A stretch of 42,163 nucleotides of DNA. Source: an uncultured Elusimicrobiales bacterium (GTDB lineage Bacteria; Elusimicrobiota; Elusimicrobia; Elusimicrobiales; Elusimicrobiaceae). The stretch spans positions 1 through 42,163 of the forward strand of contig CALUZE010000001.1 of the NCBI GenBank assembly GCA_944325235.1, read 5' to 3'. A program made the translations under genes and the position numbers. This document shows, piece after piece, positions 30,563 through 37,846 of this stretch (positions are counted from its first letter, which is position 1; each line of letters starts with the position of its first letter). The notes below the pieces were generated by a model that saw only the letters and a program-made list of their open reading frames with translations, did not search any database and was not told where the DNA came from.

Positions 30563-31576
30563 ATGGCTACGATTTACGACCATATTGAACAAAACAAGCG
30601 GCGCACCTGGCTGCTTGTTTTGTTGTTTCCGCTGACGTTTGCCGCACTTGGATATGTGTTTTTGCTGGGGTGGATGCATTTTTCTACGGCCCATTACCGC
30701 TACGACGCCCAACAAGACGCCTACTACCAGGTGTACGAGGCCGAGGAACCCAATATATGGGTAAAAGCCAACGAGCGGGCCGTGCAGGTGCTGCCGTGGC
30801 TGTGGGCGGCGGCCGTGCTGTGGATTATCGTTGCGTATTATGGCGGAAGCTCGTGGCTGATTAGCTCCGTGCACGGCATAGAAATCCACCGCGAGGACCA
30901 ACCCGAAATTTACCGGCTGGTGGAAAATTTGTGCATTGCCCAGGGCTTGCCCATGCCGCGGATTTACATTATTGACGACAACTCGCTAAACGCGTTTGCC
31001 ACCGGGCGGGACCCGGAACACGCGTCCATCGCGCTGACGAAAGGCATCGTGCTGAAGCTGGAACGGGCGGAACTGGAAGGCGTGATTGCGCACGAACTTT
31101 CGCACATTCAAAACCGCGATATCCGCCTGATGCTCATTACCGTGGCGGGGATTTCCTTTTTTACGTTTCTGTCGGAAATGTGCTTTCGGATAGGACTTTC
31201 CAGCGGCAACAGCAGCGGGAAAAACAAAGGTGCGGCGGCGTTATTCTTTTTTGCGCTGGGCGTCTTTTTGGCCATTTACGGCTACTTGATTGCGCCGCTG
31301 ATTCGGCTGGCCGTGTCGCGCGTGCGCGAATACCAGGCCGACGCTTCCGCCGCGCTCATGACGCGCCACCCGGCCGCATTGGCCAGTGCCCTGCAAAAAA
31401 TCAGTGTGGACCCGCGGGTGGAAGTGCTGGACGAACACGCCAGTATGTCGGCCATGTGCATTGCCAACCCGTTGGCGAAAGGCACCCTCTTTACGGCAAT
31501 ATCCGGGCTGTTTGCCACGCACCCGCCCATAGAGGAGCGCATTGCCGCCCTGCGGGATATGGACGGCCGCATTTAA
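30563..31576 (+). CDS. htpX: M48-family membrane zinc protease, HtpX-like
   Basis: 337-residue inner-membrane protease. The active site is IAHELSHIQNRD: zinc ligands His177 and His181, catalytic Glu178, third ligand Glu256 in RVREYQADASAAL. Hydrophobic segments lie near residues 20-45, 85-110 and 205-240, putting the site at the cytosolic face as in HtpX. HtpX removes damaged membrane proteins, and its pairing with lemA is common. There is no visible SD (CCTTCCTT before the ATG), so translation probably depends on coupling to lemA eight bases upstream. The third gene of the operon ends at a bidirectional terminator. Confidence 0.93.
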   Translation: MATIYDHIEQNKRRTWLLVLLFPLTFAALGYVFLLGWMHFSTAHYRYDAQQDAYYQVYEAEEPNIWVKANERAVQVLPWLWAAAVLWIIVAYYGGSSWLISSVHGIEIHREDQPEIYRLVENLCIAQGLPMPRIYIIDDNSLNAFATGRDPEHASIALTKGIVLKLERAELEGVIAHELSHIQNRDIRLMLITVAGISFFTFLSEMCFRIGLSSGNSSGKNKGAAALFFFALGVFLAIYGYLIAPLIRLAVSRVREYQADASAALMTRHPAALASALQKISVDPRVEVLDEHASMSAMCIANPLAKGTLFTAISGLFATHPPIEERIAALRDMDGRI

Positions 31577-31606
31577 GGCGAATGCGTTTAATACACAATA
31601 CATATC

Positions 31607-31641
31607 AAAACCCCCGGTTCCGTTTGGAAACCGGGGGTTTT
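31607..31641. terminator. bidirectional terminator between htpX and the second lemA
   Basis: AAAACCCCCGGTT-CCGTTTGG-AACCGGGGGTTTTT with tails on both strands. Confidence 0.93.
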
Positions 31642-31654
31642 TGTCAGACGTAAA

Positions 31655-32194
31655 TTATTCCATTACTTTTTCCAGGCTGGGGTCAAAGTCAAAGTATTCA
31701 TACGGCTCCAGTTCAAACATTTTGGCCAGCAGGTTCAGCGGGATAACGCCCGTAATGGTGTTGAAATCGCGCGCGGCGCTGTTGTATTTTTTCTTGGAGT
31801 TTTGCACTTTGCTTTCGGCATGGATGATACTGCGCTGGAGTTTTAAGAAATGTTCGTCGTTTTTCAGTTCCGGGTGGTGCATGGCGGCGGTAAAAACTTT
31901 TTTGAACTTTTGGGTGATATCGTTTTCCAGCCGCACGCGCTCTTGCAGAGAGGCCGTTTGACGGCAGGCGTCTTTAAGGTTGGAAAGTTCGTAAATAAAC
32001 GAGCGTTCCAGTTCGTTAAATGACGCAGCCGACAAAGCCAGGCTGGGGATAAGTTCCGCGCGGTTCTTCATATTGTTGTCCAGCTGTTGCCACGCCCGCG
32101 CGGCGGCTTTGTTAAGCGCTACAAATTTGGCATAAGCAAACATCAGCAGCACTACCAGCATACACATCGCCCCAAACAAGAACCAAATCACCAT
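31655..32194 (-). CDS. second, divergent LemA-like protein
   Basis: 179 residues with an N-terminal transmembrane segment (about 3-24) and the LemA layout: AYAKFVALNKAAARAWQQLDNNMKNRAELIPSLALSAASF aligns with the LemA core in the upstream operon (the R-A-W-x-x-[IL]-x-x-x-[MN]-K-R-x-x-x-[IV]-P pattern), followed by the long helix and the KKYNSAARDFNTITGVIPLNLLAKMF end. Sequence identity to the 29991 gene looks low. The SD GGGAGG fixes the start. It converges on htpX, so the region has two LemA proteins around one protease. Its specific function is unknown. Confidence 0.87.
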   Translation of the reverse strand: MVIWFLFGAMCMLVVLLMFAYAKFVALNKAAARAWQQLDNNMKNRAELIPSLALSAASFNELERSFIYELSNLKDACRQTASLQERVRLENDITQKFKKVFTAAMHHPELKNDEHFLKLQRSIIHAESKVQNSKKKYNSAARDFNTITGVIPLNLLAKMFELEPYEYFDFDPSLEKVME

Positions 32195-32224
32195 ATTTCA
32201 TCCTCCCGGTTGACGAACGAACCT

Positions 32225-32230
32225 ATTATA
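32225..32230 (-). promoter_or_regulatory. -10 of the second lemA
   Basis: TATAAT on the minus strand about 31 bases upstream of the ATG, with a leader that holds the SD GGGAGG. The same AT block reads TATAAT (32227-32232) on the plus strand. Confidence 0.5.
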
Positions 32231-32397
32231 ATTACAATGAAAGTAGCGGTTTAGCTACTAAAAGTATAGATATTAACCCGAAAGAAATCAAGAACCGCCG
32301 GGCGGCACGTTCTGCGCCGCGGGTTAATAGATGGTTTCTTATGTTGTGCCGGCAACAGCCGGGATTGTAGTTCTTAAAATTCCAAACGGAGGGTTCC
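32227..32397 (+). promoter_or_regulatory. -10 and structured 5' leader of the SSS symporter
   Basis: A plus-strand TATAAT (32227-32232) would start transcription near 32239. Three stem-loops follow: AGTAGC-ggttta-GCTACT (32242-32259); a perfect 10-bp stem TATTAACCCG/CGGGTTAATA (32271-32280 with 32320-32329) enclosing an AGAAC/GTTCT helix; and CCGGC-AACA-GCCGG (32349-32362). The SD GGAGGG lies at 32388-32393. I do not recognise a known riboswitch class. It could be an attenuator-like or ligand-binding leader or an operator cluster. No intrinsic terminator is seen. Confidence 0.5.
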
Positions 32398-33996
32398 ATG
32401 TTACTAACGATATCGTCGTTTGTCGGGTTTACGGCGCTCGTACTGGGGTTGTCGTATTACTTGACGAGAAAGAAAGACGCAACTTCCTCGGAAGGCTATT
32501 TCTTGGCCGGAAGAGGACTGACGGGCTGGGTGATTGCGGCCTCGCTATTGCTGACCAACTTGTCTACTGAACAGATGGTGGGCTTAAACGGACAGGGATA
32601 TATGTTCAATATGTCGGGGATTGGCTACGAACTGGGCGCTTCACTGGCGTTAATCATCGTGGCGTTTTTCTTCCTGCCCCGGTATTTAAAAAAAGGTTAC
32701 GCTACCATTCCGGATTTTGTGGGGGACCGGTACGATTCCGCGACTAAGCAGTTTGTAAACTTCTTGTTCCTGGCGGGATATGTGCTGATTTTGCTGCCCA
32801 CGGTGCTGTATTCCGGCGCTATCGGGATGGGCGGTATTTTTAACATTATGGATACCTTCGGCCTGTCTGAAATGACGGCCATTATTATTGTGGTAGTGGC
32901 CATTGGCGTGCTGGGCTGCTTGTATACCATTTTCGGCGGGCTGCGCATTATGGCCATTGCCGATACGCTCAACGGTATCGGGTTGATTTTCGGCGGATTA
33001 ATGGTGCCGCTGTTTGCCTTGGCGTATGTGGGCGGCGGCGATATTTTGGGCGGATTGACGGAAGTGGTCCGTTCCCATCCGGAAAAATTCAATGCTATCG
33101 GCGGCCCGAACGACCCCGTTCCGTTTGCCACAATGTTTACGGGGATGTTTTTAGTCAACTTGTTCTACTGGGGCTGCAACCAGACAATTATTCAGCGCGC
33201 GCTGGCGGCCAAAAACTTGAAAGAAGGCCAGAAAGGGTTGTTCCTGGCGGCCATCTTTAAGTTAATCGGCCCCATTTATCTCATCATTCCGGGGATTGTG
33301 GCGTTCCATATCTTCCAGGATAATCCGCTGAAAGTGGGCGATATGGCCTACCCGATGCTGGTAAATAAAGTACTGCCTTTCTACCTGATCGGTTTCTTTG
33401 CGGCGGTGTTGTTCGGCGCCATTTTGAGTTCGTTTAACGCGGCGCTGAACTCCACGTCCACGCTGTTTATGTTAAACGTCTATAAGCCGCTTATCAAACC
33501 GACCGCTACGGACGAAGAACTGGTGACCAAAGGCAAATACGTGGGCATTTTGCTGGCCATTTTCTCTATGTGTGTGGCTCCGCTGATTGCCATGGCGCCT
33601 TCGGGTTTGTTTAACTACCTGCAAATGGTAAACGGTTTTTACAACGTGCCGATTTTCACGCTGATTATCTTCGGTATGCTTAACAAAACCGCCCCGGCGT
33701 GGTCTGCCAAAGTGACATTGATTTTCTTTATGGTGGGCTACGGGCTGACCCAGCTGGGGGTGATTAAAACCAACATCCACTTCCTGCATATTTTGGCCAT
33801 CTTGTTTGTGATTTCGGTGGTATTTATGTACATTACCGGCAAACTGTGGCCGGCCAAAAACCGCTATGACGACGGCAAGGATTTGAACATTGTAGATACG
33901 ACGCCGTGGAACTTGCGCTTTACGGTGAGTATTGCCATTATTCTGTGCGTGTTTGGGTTGTATGTGCTGTTCTCCAAAGCGGGGATAGCGGCCTAA
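32398..33996 (+). CDS. sodium:solute symporter (SSS/SLC5 family), sugar-type
   Basis: 532-residue inner-membrane Na+-coupled carrier with about 14 hydrophobic segments. Near the start EGYFLAGRGLTGWVIAASLLLTNLSTEQMVGLNGQGY matches the SSS N-terminus; the region GFFAAVLFGAILSSFNAALNSTSTLFMLNVYKP contains the Na+-site serine pair and the family's consensus segment. The pattern with the Gln-rich N-terminal helix and the C-terminal KLWPAKNRYDDGKDLNIVDTTPW is closer to SGLT-type sugar carriers (vSGLT) than to proline or pantothenate carriers. The start is fixed by the SD GGAGGG. A long structured leader suggests regulation after initiation. The substrate is inferred. Confidence 0.9.
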   Translation: MLLTISSFVGFTALVLGLSYYLTRKKDATSSEGYFLAGRGLTGWVIAASLLLTNLSTEQMVGLNGQGYMFNMSGIGYELGASLALIIVAFFFLPRYLKKGYATIPDFVGDRYDSATKQFVNFLFLAGYVLILLPTVLYSGAIGMGGIFNIMDTFGLSEMTAIIIVVVAIGVLGCLYTIFGGLRIMAIADTLNGIGLIFGGLMVPLFALAYVGGGDILGGLTEVVRSHPEKFNAIGGPNDPVPFATMFTGMFLVNLFYWGCNQTIIQRALAAKNLKEGQKGLFLAAIFKLIGPIYLIIPGIVAFHIFQDNPLKVGDMAYPMLVNKVLPFYLIGFFAAVLFGAILSSFNAALNSTSTLFMLNVYKPLIKPTATDEELVTKGKYVGILLAIFSMCVAPLIAMAPSGLFNYLQMVNGFYNVPIFTLIIFGMLNKTAPAWSAKVTLIFFMVGYGLTQLGVIKTNIHFLHILAILFVISVVFMYITGKLWPAKNRYDDGKDLNIVDTTPWNLRFTVSIAIILCVFGLYVLFSKAGIAA

Positions 33997-34013
33997 AAAA
34001 GTTTGTGGCGTAT

Positions 34014-34043
34014 AACGGGCGGAAAATTTTCCGCCCGTTTTTT
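34014..34043 (+). terminator. terminator of the SSS symporter gene
   Basis: AACGGGCGGAAAA/TTTTCCGCCCGTT stem with TTTT tail. Confidence 0.93.
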
Positions 34044-34044
34044 G

Positions 34045-34071
34045 TTGCCTCGGGGGAAAACTTGTTATAAT
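34045..34071 (+). promoter_or_regulatory. promoter of the RDD/pilin-like gene
   Basis: TTGCCT (34045-34050), 15-bp spacer, extended -10 TGT-TATAAT (34066-34071). The SD GGAGGG follows, so the gene has a normal leader. Confidence 0.72.
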
Positions 34072-34093
34072 AACTACACGGAGGGAACCCTTT

Positions 34094-34957
34094 ATGAACG
34101 AAAACCGCATTAACATTATGGGGCCGGATATCCCCGTTGCGCCGCAGCCGGCCGCACCCGAAGAACCCAAGGTGGAATATGCCTCGGTTCCGGAACGGTT
34201 TGTAGCGCTGCTGATTGATTACGGCGTGGTGTTTATCCCGGTGAGCCTGATTTTGTGGGTCTATTTAAAGATTTCCGGCCCGTTAGACGGCATTTGGCCG
34301 CCGCTTTTTTTGCTGCTGGGCCTGAACTTTTTGTTTGTGTTGTACGAAGCCGTTTTTTCGTGCGGGGACCGGGTGACCCTGGGCAAATCTCTGGTGGGGA
34401 TTGCCGTGATGAAAGCCGATTTAAGCGGCCCGATTTCCTTCCCGCGGGCGTTTTTGCGGGCGATCGGGTACTATGTCAGCGCACTGTTGCTGATGTGCGG
34501 GTTCCTGCTGGCGTTTTTTGACGACCGCCGCCGCGCACTGCAAGACCACTTGGGCGGCAGCGTGGTCGTGCGGGTGCGTGCCACCTTGTGGGGGGAACGC
34601 GTCGGCGTTCAGTTCGTGGGTGCGTTGTTGCTGGTCGCGTTCGGCTGGGTGTTTTACGATCAGGTGCTGGGCGGCGGTTCTTTAACCCAACAAGCCTATA
34701 TCCGCCAAGCCGAAAAACAGCTTAGAAACATCGCCTTGCTGGAAGAAGCCCACTATAATCGTTACGGACATTACACCAACGATTTGCTGCGCTTGTCGCT
34801 TTTATCCGGCGACCCGGTGCAATTCCAGCGGGATACGCAAAAAGTGCTGTACCACAAAGGGTTTAAAATCGGCGTACAGGGCGATACGTACAAAATTTCC
34901 GCCCGTGCGCAAGACGCCGGGCATACGCCGGTGTATTTTGCGCCGCGGCAGCCGTAA
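34094..34957 (+). CDS. RDD-family membrane protein fused to a pilin-like C-terminal domain
   Basis: 287 residues. A cytosolic Pro/Ala-rich start (1-30), then an RDD domain with transmembrane segments: PERFVALLIDYGVVF carries the Arg and Asp, and FFDDRRRALQDHLGGSVVV the second Asp-rich RDD motif (about 33-165). A third or fourth membrane segment (about 172-192) leads into 90 residues outside: QAEKQLRNIALLEEAHYNRYGHYTNDLLRL, then strands ending YKISARAQDAGHTPVYFAPRQ. That last domain resembles the globular part of type IV pilins/pseudopilins (helix with EEAHYNRYGHYT, then beta-sheet) but follows the membrane protein instead of the class III leader. The combination is unusual; function unknown. 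SD GGAGGG fixes the start. Confidence 0.72.
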   Translation: MNENRINIMGPDIPVAPQPAAPEEPKVEYASVPERFVALLIDYGVVFIPVSLILWVYLKISGPLDGIWPPLFLLLGLNFLFVLYEAVFSCGDRVTLGKSLVGIAVMKADLSGPISFPRAFLRAIGYYVSALLLMCGFLLAFFDDRRRALQDHLGGSVVVRVRATLWGERVGVQFVGALLLVAFGWVFYDQVLGGGSLTQQAYIRQAEKQLRNIALLEEAHYNRYGHYTNDLLRLSLLSGDPVQFQRDTQKVLYHKGFKIGVQGDTYKISARAQDAGHTPVYFAPRQP

Positions 34958-34977
34958 GAGGTACATTGGTTTTATAG

Positions 34978-35006
34978 AACCGGGCCCTAAAAGGCCCGGT
35001 TTTTTA
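34978..35006 (+). terminator. terminator of the RDD/pilin-like gene
   Basis: AACCGGGCCC-TAAA-AGGCCCGGTTTTTT, near-perfect stem with T run. Confidence 0.9.
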
Positions 35007-35179
35007 TGAGTTTTTTCAGGGAATGGTCCGTTTATAGCGGGCCGGAAATTTGCTTTGCCTCGGGCTGCCGCCGTGCCACACGGGGTGCGTGTCAAACGAA
35101 CTGTATCGGCGGGCAAAAGGCCAATAGAAAAGCGGCTCTTGTGTGGCAAAAGCAATTCCCGCCACCCGATTGCCCCAAT
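35007..35179. other. unassigned intergenic stretch
   Basis: 173 bases between two terminators. No convincing promoter, start or known RNA. A reading frame crosses it and the next terminator but lacks an SD and any protein-like features. An unlisted RNA or a decayed gene is possible. Confidence 0.3.
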
Positions 35180-35210
35180 AAAAAACCCCGCTTGGATAAG
35201 CGAGGTTTTT
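35180..35210. terminator. terminator downstream of pssA
   Basis: AAAAACCCCGCTT-GGAT-AAGCGAGGTTTTT; minus-strand reading ends the psd-pssA unit, with a tail also on the plus strand. Confidence 0.88.
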
Positions 35211-35227
35211 GGTTGCAACAGTTAAAA

Positions 35228-36022
35228 CTATTTTTCCACTTTGATGCCGCGGAATGCCCGGTACAATACGGCCAACAGCCCGAAAATGACGTACAGGGAA
35301 AATACGATGAAGATGACGTCCTGCGGGAATCGGATTAACATCACGACCAAAATCACCAACAAGAGCAGCATCCAAATGCTCAGGCGTTTTTCGCGTTTGG
35401 CTTTAAAGGCCGCATACGGAATATTGGATACCATCAGCAAGGACAAAATCAACATCGCAAACCAGACGAAGTTGTACAGGTGCGGCAGGTAAATCGTCAG
35501 CAGGTGAATGTTGCGCCCGGCGATGTCGCCTTCCATAATGCAGTAGGAAATGGCAAACGAGGCCAAAAGCGCCGCCGGCGCCGGAACGGGCAGCCCGGAG
35601 AAGTATTTTTTAGAGCCTTCCCCCGCGTGGGCCATCGCGTTGAATTTAGCCAAGCGCAATACGCCGAAGCACGTATATACGCACGCAATCGGCGCGCCCC
35701 ACAGCGGCTGCAGGTGGAGCACAAAGAAATACATCAAAAAAGCCGGCGCGGCACAGAACGAAACCGTATCCGCCAGCGAATCCATTTCCACGCCAAAATC
35801 GCTTTCGGCGTCCAGCAGGCGGGCGATGCGCCCGTCAAACATATCAAATACGGCTGCAGCCAAAATCAGCCAGCCGGCCTGCACAAAATTGCCGCGTGCA
35901 GACGCCAAAATAGAGAAAAATCCGCAGGCTAAATTGCCCAGCGTAAACAAGGAGGGCGCCGTCATGGCACCGGTGTGTTTAAGTTTTTCTACGACTTTGG
36001 TTTCTTTGTTTTCTTCTTGCAT
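35228..36022 (-). CDS. pssA: CDP-diacylglycerol-serine O-phosphatidyltransferase
   Basis: Inner-membrane CDP-alcohol phosphatidyltransferase that makes phosphatidylserine. 264 residues from the ATG at 36022, chosen for the SD AGAGG seven bases upstream; an in-frame ATG at 36040 would overlap psd. The catalytic signature D-G-x2-A-R-x8-G-x3-D-x3-D is perfect at residues 63-85 (DGRIAR...G...D...D). Several hydrophobic segments follow. It is the second gene after psd, eight bases apart, so the enzyme and its partner are made from one mRNA. Phosphatidylethanolamine is therefore a main lipid, as in most Gram-negative bacteria. Confidence 0.95.
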   Translation of the reverse strand: MQEENKETKVVEKLKHTGAMTAPSLFTLGNLACGFFSILASARGNFVQAGWLILAAAVFDMFDGRIARLLDAESDFGVEMDSLADTVSFCAAPAFLMYFFVLHLQPLWGAPIACVYTCFGVLRLAKFNAMAHAGEGSKKYFSGLPVPAPAALLASFAISYCIMEGDIAGRNIHLLTIYLPHLYNFVWFAMLILSLLMVSNIPYAAFKAKREKRLSIWMLLLLVILVVMLIRFPQDVIFIVFSLYVIFGLLAVLYRAFRGIKVEK

Positions 36023-36030
36023 AAAAGCCT

Positions 36031-36699
36031 CTATTTCCACAGCCCCAATACGGTAATGCCGCCCTGCACTTTTTGGCCTTCTTTCACCAAAATGCGCACG
36101 GCTTTTTTGGGCAGATATACCGCCACTTGCGAGCCAAAGCGAACCAGCCCCAAGTGCCCGCCGATTTTAATTTCCTGCTGGGGTTTCACCCAGCATTCAA
36201 TGCGCCGGGCAATCGCGCCGGTGATTTGTTCCACGTGGGCGAATTTGGCCGGGTCGCCGTTTTTAAAAAGCTGAATCAGGTTGCGTTCGTTTTTGTCGGC
36301 GGCGGGGTTGTTGGCAAACAGGAAGGTGCCTTTGTGGTAAAAAATTTCACCCGTTTTGCCGCTTACGGTAGAGCGTTGGATGTGCACGTCAAAAATGGAC
36401 AGGAAAATGCGGATGACGACCGAGTTGGGGTCGTCTTCCGTTTTGATGGAAAGGACGGTGCCGTCCGCCGGGCAGGCGATTTCGTCATCGGCGAACACGG
36501 TGTCGCGCTTTGGGTCGCGGAAGAAAAACGCGCAGAAACAGCCGGCCAGCAAGCACAGCACGCCCAGCGTGCGCAGGTCCAGGAACAAAAGTACCGCCGC
36601 GGCAGCCACCGCGATGGCAAAGAATTTAAGCCCTAAAGGCAAAACGGTATTAACCCAATCAAAACATTTGGTAAGGGTGCGGGTGATGTCTTCTAACAT
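36031..36699 (-). CDS. psd: phosphatidylserine decarboxylase (PSD-B/type II)
   Basis: Converts phosphatidylserine to phosphatidylethanolamine at the inner membrane. 222 residues, the short type II form. Two N-terminal hydrophobic segments (about 25-60). The self-cleavage site that gives the pyruvoyl group is Gly189-Ser190 in LGLVRFGSQVAVY; His106 in FDVHIQRS is the conserved catalytic His. ACPADGTVLSI is the family's N-terminal signature. No clear SD and an AT-rich run precede the ATG. It is the first gene of the psd-pssA operon; 44 bases separate it from the tRNA-Leu gene upstream on the same strand, which lacks an obvious terminator. Confidence 0.94.
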   Translation of the reverse strand: MLEDITRTLTKCFDWVNTVLPLGLKFFAIAVAAAAVLLFLDLRTLGVLCLLAGCFCAFFFRDPKRDTVFADDEIACPADGTVLSIKTEDDPNSVVIRIFLSIFDVHIQRSTVSGKTGEIFYHKGTFLFANNPAADKNERNLIQLFKNGDPAKFAHVEQITGAIARRIECWVKPQQEIKIGGHLGLVRFGSQVAVYLPKKAVRILVKEGQKVQGGITVLGLWK

Positions 36700-36743
36700 A
36701 ATAATTTACTGGTGGGTTTGATTGAATGGCAGGAAATTGTAAG

Positions 36744-36826
36744 TGGGCAGGGGGGGACTTGAACCCCCACGACCTTGCGGTCAACAGATTTTAAGTCTGT
36801 CGCGTCTGCCATTCCGCCACCAGCCC
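36744..36826 (-). tRNA. tRNA-Leu (anticodon UAA)
   Basis: 83 nt. Acceptor GGGCUGG / CCUGCCC with a U5-U68 mismatch, D-stem GCG/CGC, anticodon arm with loop CUUAAAA and anticodon UAA, a long class II variable arm (ACCGCAAGGU), T-arm GGGGG-UUCAAGU-CCCCC, discriminator A. CCA is not encoded (the template continues CTT). The minus-strand TAAAAT (36839-36844) may be its -10. Confidence 0.96.
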
Positions 36827-36889
36827 TCTTATGCAATTATTTTAACAAAAAATCACGACCTTTGCACTGTTTTTATGCAAGGGGGCAAA

Positions 36890-37300
36890 TTACTTATCAA
36901 ACGTTTTCAGCCCGTTATAAAACTTCCGGCAGAAAAGCGTCTTTACCCCCAGGCTTTTTAGGGCTTCTTGCAGTTGGCGGTCGTCCGTTACGGCAATCAC
37001 GCGCGTGCCGCTTTGGTTCAAAAAATCGGCGCGTTCGTAGATGATTTGGTCGGCCGAGTCCTCCTCCGAAAACGAAATATGCACTCCGCCGCGGTACAGC
37101 GGACCAATCGGGCGGAAGGACCCGTCAAAAATCACCTCGTACTGGTGCATAGAGTAGTGCTCATCTTGCGAGATTTCGCTTAAAAAATCAAGGAAATCCG
37201 CCGTTACTTCTTCTTCCGAACGGGCAAATTCATACAAAAAGCTGCGTACCAGGTTCAGCCCGTCAATCAAGTACACAGTCGGTTTGGTGGTCAGATACAT
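36890..37300 (-). CDS. NYN/YacP-like RNA-binding nuclease domain protein
   Basis: 136 residues from the ATG at 37300; an in-frame TTG at 37348 would add 16 residues that belong to the promoter. The NYN/PIN fold markers are VYLIDGLNLVRSF (the first Asp, with Gly and Asn), YEVIFDGSF, SADQIIYERADF (Asp near the family's DADQ) and VIAVTDDRQLQ (Asp-Asp). Such YacP/Rae1-type proteins act on RNA, for example in mRNA decay or ribosome-linked cleavage. It lies head to head with tmRNA, another rescue/decay RNA, which fits but proves nothing. The SD is weak (AAAGG, about 10 bases upstream). Confidence 0.78.
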   Translation of the reverse strand: MYLTTKPTVYLIDGLNLVRSFLYEFARSEEEVTADFLDFLSEISQDEHYSMHQYEVIFDGSFRPIGPLYRGGVHISFSEEDSADQIIYERADFLNQSGTRVIAVTDDRQLQEALKSLGVKTLFCRKFYNGLKTFDK

Positions 37301-37326
37301 ACGTGTATTGCCTTTGGCGCATAAAA

Positions 37327-37354
37327 TTGTTATAAGAAAATGATACAATATAAT
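37327..37354 (+). promoter_or_regulatory. promoter of tmRNA
   Basis: TTGTTA (37327-37332), 16-bp spacer, TATAAT (37349-37354), about 40 bases upstream of the mature tmRNA 5' end. Confidence 0.7.
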
Positions 37355-37393
37355 GCTAATTTACCAAAAGCGTTCTTTGACAATTTCCGTAAC

Positions 37394-37737
37394 GGGGGTG
37401 TAATAGATTCGACGGGTATCTGTTGCCGCCCGGGAGCAAGTGCCGGTTGGCCAGGCCGGCTAAAATAGGGCCACACAAATAACTAACGACAATCAAGTCG
37501 CTTGGGCTAACGCTTAGTCCCACCGCGCCTTTGGTGTCTTCCATACGCTAAAGGGCCGCGGTTATTATATGGAATGCGGCAAAGCGGGCGCGGTTCGTCC
37601 GGCTTTGCCTAAGACCCACGAACCAAACCGCAAGCGTGCCGCTCTGCGCTTAGCTTGCGGTTAACCAAGCAGAGCTAAACTTGTAGTGCCCGGTTGGAGA
37701 GGATGTTCGGACGGGGGTGCGAATCCCCCCACCTCCA
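37394..37737 (+). ncRNA. ssrA: tmRNA (transfer-messenger RNA)
   Basis: Rescues stalled ribosomes and tags the nascent peptide. The tRNA-like ends are clear: 5' GGGGGUG followed by UAAUAGAUUCGACGGG, 3' GGGGGUGCGAAUCCCCC T-arm and CACCUCC pairing with the 5' end (7 pairs, one G-U), discriminator A; CCA is not encoded. The mRNA part follows AAAUAACU at about 37489: read in frame, AAC GAC AAU CAA GUC GCU UGG GCU AAC GCU then UAG, giving the tag (A)NDNQVAWANA. The AUAACU lead-in resembles that before the B. subtilis tag. The end WANA differs from the common LAA end. About 344 nt. Confidence 0.95.
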
Positions 37738-37846
37738 CTTTTATTTGTGTGTTCGGCGGCGGATGAAATAAATCCGGCCGTTGGCGTGTTATATCAGGGT
37801 ACGGAAATTGCCAAAAACGGATGTTACCTTTTTCACGGGAGAGTGT

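Noticed and set aside
34981..34997. GGGCC-TTTT-AGGGCCC when read on the minus strand
   Set aside because: It is the stem-loop of the RDD gene's terminator; no gene starts at the required distance.
35107..35120. GGCC-TTTT-GCCC on the minus strand
   Set aside because: No -10 lies 30 bp away and no gene starts downstream on that strand.
35006..35338. Open frame of 110 codons after the RDD gene
   Set aside because: It starts in the T run of a terminator, crosses a second terminator and then enters pssA antisense.
37301..37348. TTG start adding 16 residues to the NYN protein
   Set aside because: The extension overlaps the promoter region and lies outside the conserved domain, which begins right after the ATG at 37300.
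37376..37381. TTGACA as the -35 of tmRNA
   Set aside because: A 17-bp spacing would put the -10 inside the mature tmRNA. The TTGTTA-TATAAT pair upstream fits better.
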